Source: Bryobacterales bacterium
GTDB lineage: Bacteria > Acidobacteriota > Terriglobia > Bryobacterales > Bryobacteraceae
Direction: 5' to 3'
NCBI GenBank assembly: GCA_016789785.1
Contig: JAEUQE010000173.1
Coordinates: forward strand, 1-20,111
DNA length: 20,111 nt
The notes under the pieces are model-generated. The model was given only the letters and a program-made list of their open reading frames with translations. It ran no database searches and was not told where the DNA came from. This document shows, one piece after another, positions 16,218 to 20,111 of this stretch (positions within the stretch are counted from its first letter, which is position 1; every line of letters begins with the position of its first letter). Both the position numbers and the translations under genes were made by a program.

Positions 16218-19200
16218 TTAGAACTCGATTCTCAGCCGCAGCGTCACTTCGCGGTTCGCGCTCTTCTCACGCGGGTTGCCGCCATCCTGCGGTTGGAACA
16301 GACGCGCCACTTGTCCCGCCACCGAGATGTTCGAGTTGGGGAAGTTGTAGTGAGGCGTATTGAAGATGTTCGCCATGTTGCCCTGGAACATCACCTTCCA
16401 CTTCTCCGTGACACGGAACTCTTTCACCAATGCGAGATGATGCACGTTCCAACCCGGCCCTTCCAGGATGTTCACGCCGGAGTTGCCGTAGCGGCCCGCG
16501 GGCGGAGCAGCGAATGCCGCCGCGTCAAACCAGCGGTCCACTTTGCGCTCGCCTGGAGCCAGATTGCCGTTTCCGATACGGTCCGGCAGGCCGCCGATGG
16601 TGTTCGTGTTCGAAGGATCCGCACCCGCGAAACTCGGGCTGAAATACTGGCCCGACTGGAAGTACGAAACGGTCTGCGTCTGCCAGCCACCCAATACGAA
16701 CTGTGCAACTTGATTCGAAGTGTTCAGCCACTTCCGGTTCTTGCCGAATGGAAGATCCCAAATCGTGTTGATCACCGCGCGGTGCCGTGAGTTGAACTGC
16801 TCGCGATTCCAGAAGTAGTGATCGTAAGGATCCTGCAGATTCAGGAAGTCCGACATCTGGTTCGCCAGCGTGTAGTGGCCGATGAACGTGAACGCGCCCC
16901 ATTTCTTGTTCGCTTCAAACTGCAGCGAATCGTAGTTGCTGCGGCCATCATTCAAAGTCCATGTCGCCCCGATGAACTGCGCATAGGGGCGCCGGTTCTG
17001 CGCAAAAGGCGTCAGGCTGGGCCGCGGCTTATTGATGCCGAGTGAGTAGTTCAAACCCCGGCTGCGCGAGCCGATGTAGGAAAGGCGCAAACCCACTTTC
17101 GCCACGTCCTTCTCGATGCTCGCGTTGAACTGATGGATCACGCCGTTGTCCGTGTTCGCCGGGAATCCTTCAATGCTTTGCGAGGTCGCGATGAGGGCGG
17201 AACCCGCTGCCGGGAATGGATTCGGGAAAGAGAACGGCGTGCGGTTGGCTCGCAGTTCATCCAGGTTGATGAACGTGTCGGCGATGCGATACGGGCCGGG
17301 CACGCCAGCGCCGAATGAGCGGGCATAGGGTCCCAGGTGCTCGGTGTACTGGCCATAGCCGCCGCGCACCACGAAGCCATCCTTGATCAGATAAGCGGCG
17401 CCGATTCGCGGCCGGAAATTGTCACGCGCCGGCTTCGGGATCACCTGCCCTTCCCGAATCCTCACGATGTTCCTCGGATACAACGGGCTCACCGAACTGA
17501 GCATGCCTTGCGGCACGATCACATCGCCCGTGTCGCGATCCCAATTGAACATCAGGTTGTCGGCGAAACGCGGCGAACGCCAGTAGTCCCAGCGCAGTCC
17601 GTAGTCGAGTGTCAGCCGCCGGTTCACCTTCCACGTATCGGTGATGTAAATGCCGATCTCCTCGGATCTACGGAGACGGTTGTTCAGCGGATCCAGGCGC
17701 TGCGAAGTGGTCGGCATGCCGAGCAGGAACTCGGCATACGGCTCGCCGGCGATCGCGCCGTTGAACGCGAAGTTGCCATAGGTGTTCTCGGCGACCACGT
17801 CGGTGTAGTCGCGGAACGACCGGACTTCGCCACCGAACTTGATTACGTGGCTGCCACGCGTCCAAATCGTCGTGTTGCCGAACGAGTGGATGTTGATGTC
17901 CTGCGCCGTGCCGCCGGGTTGGACGCGTAGCGTGGTGATGCCGGTGATGTTGAACGTCGGGAAGCCCATCGCACTCAGCCCGCGCGGATTCACACCTTGT
18001 AGACCCAGTGCCTTCACCACATCGTCGCCCTTCACCGGAGTGAATCCATCAATCGGGTCGCCGTCAAAGAAGTAGTCTTTGATCCAGCCCCAACGGAACG
18101 TGTTGACCAGCGTTGGCGAGACGATGTAGGTATCGGAGACGACGATCGAGTGATGATTCCGTGCCCGAGTCCACGTGCCGACTTCCGGGAATGCGCCCGC
18201 GAGCACATAGGGCGTTACGCGGTTGATGTAGCGGCCGAACAACGTGTGCTTTGAGTTGAAGTGATGATCCACGCGAGGCGTGATGGAATCCCACTTGAAC
18301 AGATCCGTCGGCCACGGGTGAAGGAAACCGTAGTTGTTGTTGCGAAGCGTGGGCGCGCCTTGATTCTGCGCCGGAATGTAGCGGTCCTGAATCTGTCGCG
18401 ACATCGCACTGAAGCGGCTCGCCGGCACACGGTTGTTCGCAAACGGAGTGGCCGACGTGAGTACGCCATTCTGCATCGTCAGCGGATCGCGAACTACACC
18501 GAATCCAGTGCCCGAAAAATCGCCCTGGCGCATTGCGTCGGTCGCCACGTTCCGGTTGAAGAAGGTGGCCGAGGGAATTCGCACCAGGTTGTACGACGCG
18601 TAGAAGAACGTCTTGTTCCGGATGATCGGGCCGCTCACCGAAGCAGCGCCCCGATGCTCCTTGTAAGGCACCTTGTAGGGCTGAAACGTGTTGCGCGCAT
18701 TCAGCGCGGAGTTCACCAGGTCGTAAAACACGCGGCCATGGAAGTCGTTGGCGCCGCCGCGCCCGGTCAGCGTGAAGTTCGCCACGCGGCTGAACTCCGC
18801 CGAGTTGTTCGCCGCCACTACCTGAAGCTCATCGAAGTCGAACATGTTCTGCACCAGATTCACAGGGCCGTCGCTGATGATGCCATCATTCGACTGCGCG
18901 ATCTGGTTGCCGGTCTGCCCCGCGATGCGAAGCCCCCATCCGCCCATGTTGGTCTGCACGTTAGGCAGAGTGGTCATGTAGGCTTGCGGGAAGAAGCTCT
19001 GGCTGAGCGGAGAGTCGACGAACTTCTCCTTGTTGAAGCCGTTGGCCACTTGAGCGCCTTCCGTCGTGATCACGGCGGCCTCCGCCGTCACACTCACCGA
19101 TGTGCCAACCTGCCCAAGTTCCAGCGCGATATCGATGCGGCGGATCTCGCGGCTGGTCAACCGGATCTGATCGGCAACGAATTCTTTAAACCCTGCACCC

Positions 19201-19427
19201 ACCGCTGTCAGCTTGTACACGCCGGGCACAAGGAACGGGATCTCGTAGCTGCCATCGTTCGCTGTCGTCGATGTGCGCGTCGTGTTGCGCTCGATGTCGA
19301 GCAGTGTGATTTGCAGCGTGGGCACCGCCGCGCCCGTCTGATCGGTCGCGATGCCGCGGATGGTGGAGAGGTCGGATTGCGCAAAAAGCGCGGTGGCAAG
19401 AAACAGCAAGGCCAGTAGTTCTCGCAT
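16218..19427 (-). CDS. TonB-dependent receptor, Oar-like, with carboxypeptidase-regulatory domain
   Basis: A 1069-residue outer-membrane protein. Order: signal peptide (MRELLALLFLATALFAQ), a carboxypeptidase-regulatory-like beta-sandwich (about 22-100; TIRGIATDQTGAAVP, NDGSYEIPFLVPGVYKL), a plug region (about 110-230), and a long beta-barrel rich in aromatic strands (YGLRWDYW, GGYGQYTEHLG) that ends LRLRIEF with the C-terminal Phe needed for barrel insertion. This architecture is the expanded Oar-like group of Acidobacteria, whose ligands are mostly unknown but are thought to be polymers or large molecules; no TonB box is evident. The open frame runs back to 19514, but ATG 19427 begins the signal peptide. 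It leads an operon with two ceramidase-like proteins, suggesting it handles their substrate or product. It is divergent from the SGNH gene, with about 105 bp between. Confidence 0.92.
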   Translation of the reverse strand: MRELLALLFLATALFAQSDLSTIRGIATDQTGAAVPTLQITLLDIERNTTRTSTTANDGSYEIPFLVPGVYKLTAVGAGFKEFVADQIRLTSREIRRIDIALELGQVGTSVSVTAEAAVITTEGAQVANGFNKEKFVDSPLSQSFFPQAYMTTLPNVQTNMGGWGLRIAGQTGNQIAQSNDGIISDGPVNLVQNMFDFDELQVVAANNSAEFSRVANFTLTGRGGANDFHGRVFYDLVNSALNARNTFQPYKVPYKEHRGAASVSGPIIRNKTFFYASYNLVRIPSATFFNRNVATDAMRQGDFSGTGFGVVRDPLTMQNGVLTSATPFANNRVPASRFSAMSRQIQDRYIPAQNQGAPTLRNNNYGFLHPWPTDLFKWDSITPRVDHHFNSKHTLFGRYINRVTPYVLAGAFPEVGTWTRARNHHSIVVSDTYIVSPTLVNTFRWGWIKDYFFDGDPIDGFTPVKGDDVVKALGLQGVNPRGLSAMGFPTFNITGITTLRVQPGGTAQDINIHSFGNTTIWTRGSHVIKFGGEVRSFRDYTDVVAENTYGNFAFNGAIAGEPYAEFLLGMPTTSQRLDPLNNRLRRSEEIGIYITDTWKVNRRLTLDYGLRWDYWRSPRFADNLMFNWDRDTGDVIVPQGMLSSVSPLYPRNIVRIREGQVIPKPARDNFRPRIGAAYLIKDGFVVRGGYGQYTEHLGPYARSFGAGVPGPYRIADTFINLDELRANRTPFSFPNPFPAAGSALIATSQSIEGFPANTDNGVIHQFNASIEKDVAKVGLRLSYIGSRSRGLNYSLGINKPRPSLTPFAQNRRPYAQFIGATWTLNDGRSNYDSLQFEANKKWGAFTFIGHYTLANQMSDFLNLQDPYDHYFWNREQFNSRHRAVINTIWDLPFGKNRKWLNTSNQVAQFVLGGWQTQTVSYFQSGQYFSPSFAGADPSNTNTIGGLPDRIGNGNLAPGERKVDRWFDAAAFAAPPAGRYGNSGVNILEGPGWNVHHLALVKEFRVTEKWKVMFQGNMANIFNTPHYNFPNSNISVAGQVARLFQPQDGGNPREKSANREVTLRLRIEF

Positions 19428-19532
19428 GTGACTCGGTTCCAGATTTCGAAGGACTCGGGACAGGGACGGGCGGCCCGGTCCAAATACTATGTCACCCTTC
19501 GCCCCTTCATGCAACAGCGCCTATCATGAGAG

Positions 19533-20111
19533 ATGGCCCGGGCAAGAGAAATCGCGATCTCGATCACAGTCGCCATTGTGATGCCTGCGGTCTTTCTTGG
19601 CGCGATCGAGTTGGGCGCGCGCGCCTTGCGATTGGGCTTCGAGCCTGCATTCTTCATCGCACAAGGCAGTGATTGGATCACCAACGAAAAGTATGGCTGG
19701 AGGTGGTTCCCGCGCGAAATCGCACGCACGCCCGCGCCCGCCATTGTACAGGCCACGAAAACAAAGAGACGGATTTTTGTTTTGGGCGAATCGGCGGCTA
19801 TGGGATTCCCTGATCCCGCCTATGGGCTGGCTGCGCAACTGCAGTCTTCGCTCGGCAATGACTGGGAAGTGATCAACGCCGCAATGACGGCGATCAACTC
19901 CCATGCCGTCCGCGACATCGCATCCGCCTGTGCAAAGCTCCATCCCGATGTCTTCGTGATCTACATGGGGAACAACGAAGTGGTTGGACCGTTCGGCGCA
20001 GGCAGTATCTTTGGACGCACTTCGTCGATTCCCTTCATCCGCACGCAACTCTGGCTGAAGCAATGGCACGCCGCACAGGCTTTCTCCGATTGGCTGGCGC
20101 CGAAGAACATC
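19533..20111 (+). CDS. SGNH/GDSL hydrolase family protein, N-terminal membrane anchor (partial)
   Basis: An open frame runs from ATG 19533 to the window edge (193 residues, no stop). Residues 8-29 are hydrophobic (AISITVAIVMPAVFLGAIEL), a probable signal anchor. FVLGESAAMGFP (82-93) matches SGNH block I with GES in place of GDS, Ser87 being the expected nucleophile; NAAMTAINSHAVRDIA (115-130) matches block II (Gly replaced by Ala-Met), and YMGNNEVVGPFG (144-155) matches block III with its Asn. The catalytic Asp-x-x-His would lie beyond the window. Proteins of this FVLGES-x-x-G type with YxGNNE are common in carbamoyltransferase/DUF5989 gene clusters; here it is separated from that cluster by the opposite-strand receptor operon. 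Likely a periplasm-facing esterase or acetyl transfer/removal enzyme acting on a glycan; inferred. Confidence 0.82.
   Translation, partial: MARAREIAISITVAIVMPAVFLGAIELGARALRLGFEPAFFIAQGSDWITNEKYGWRWFPREIARTPAPAIVQATKTKRRIFVLGESAAMGFPDPAYGLAAQLQSSLGNDWEVINAAMTAINSHAVRDIASACAKLHPDVFVIYMGNNEVVGPFGAGSIFGRTSSIPFIRTQLWLKQWHAAQAFSDWLAPKNI

Noticed and set aside
18261..19418. 385-codon plus-strand open frame opposite the receptor gene
   Set aside because: Arg/His/Val-rich composition typical of a mirror frame; the minus-strand receptor has domain motifs over the same bases.

Overview
The window looks like a GC-rich chromosomal segment from an Acidobacteriota bacterium, most likely of the Solibacteres/Bryobacterales type. 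This is an inference from gene content: a very large Oar-like TonB-dependent receptor with an N-terminal carboxypeptidase-regulatory-like domain, tandem neutral-ceramidase-like exported proteins, a secreted AGE-fold protein, a small membrane protein/carbamoyltransferase/DUF5989 operon, and toxin-antitoxin pairs with decayed genes between them. No rRNA, tRNA, CRISPR array or complete insertion sequence was seen.

Layout. 1-1990 is accessory: a TIR-like (PF10137-type) nucleotide-binding domain whose reading frame is broken by a stop codon near the window edge, an unrecognised 310-residue ORF that may carry a HEPN-like R-x4-H motif, and three imperfect ~27-bp repeats. 1991-3256 (minus) is a probably Tat-exported AGE-family protein. 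3424-4061 is an intact Phd-type antitoxin/PIN toxin pair. 4211-4804 is a wrecked double-receiver response regulator. 5035-6111 (minus) is rlmN, divergent from an M16 zinc peptidase (6192-7466), which is followed by a small lipoprotein (7510-7956). 8191-9768 (minus) is a polytopic GT-C-like membrane protein. 9935-11095 is a segment bounded by two ~75-bp direct repeats; it contains an intact UPF0175 antitoxin overlapping a DUF3368/PIN toxin pseudogene.

11196-13327 (plus) is a compact operon: a short SxtJ-like membrane protein, a NodU/CmcH-type carbamoyltransferase and a DUF5989 membrane peptide. It converges (6-nt gap) on a minus-strand operon reading TonB-dependent receptor (19427-16218), ceramidase-like protein 1 (16206-14836), ceramidase-like protein 2 (14839-13334). 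The last two overlap by 4 nt and the receiver gene is 11 nt upstream of the first. Divergent from the receptor, a membrane-anchored SGNH hydrolase begins at 19533 and runs off the window.

How the genes may work together. The receptor and the two exported metal-site proteins look like a substrate capture and processing unit at the cell envelope, but both ceramidase-like proteins lack the expected nucleophilic serine, so their chemistry is open. The carbamoyltransferase operon probably modifies a surface glycan or lipid-linked molecule at the membrane, and the SGNH hydrolase could belong functionally with it. The two toxin-antitoxin loci and the pseudogenes mark gene turnover between the conserved genes.
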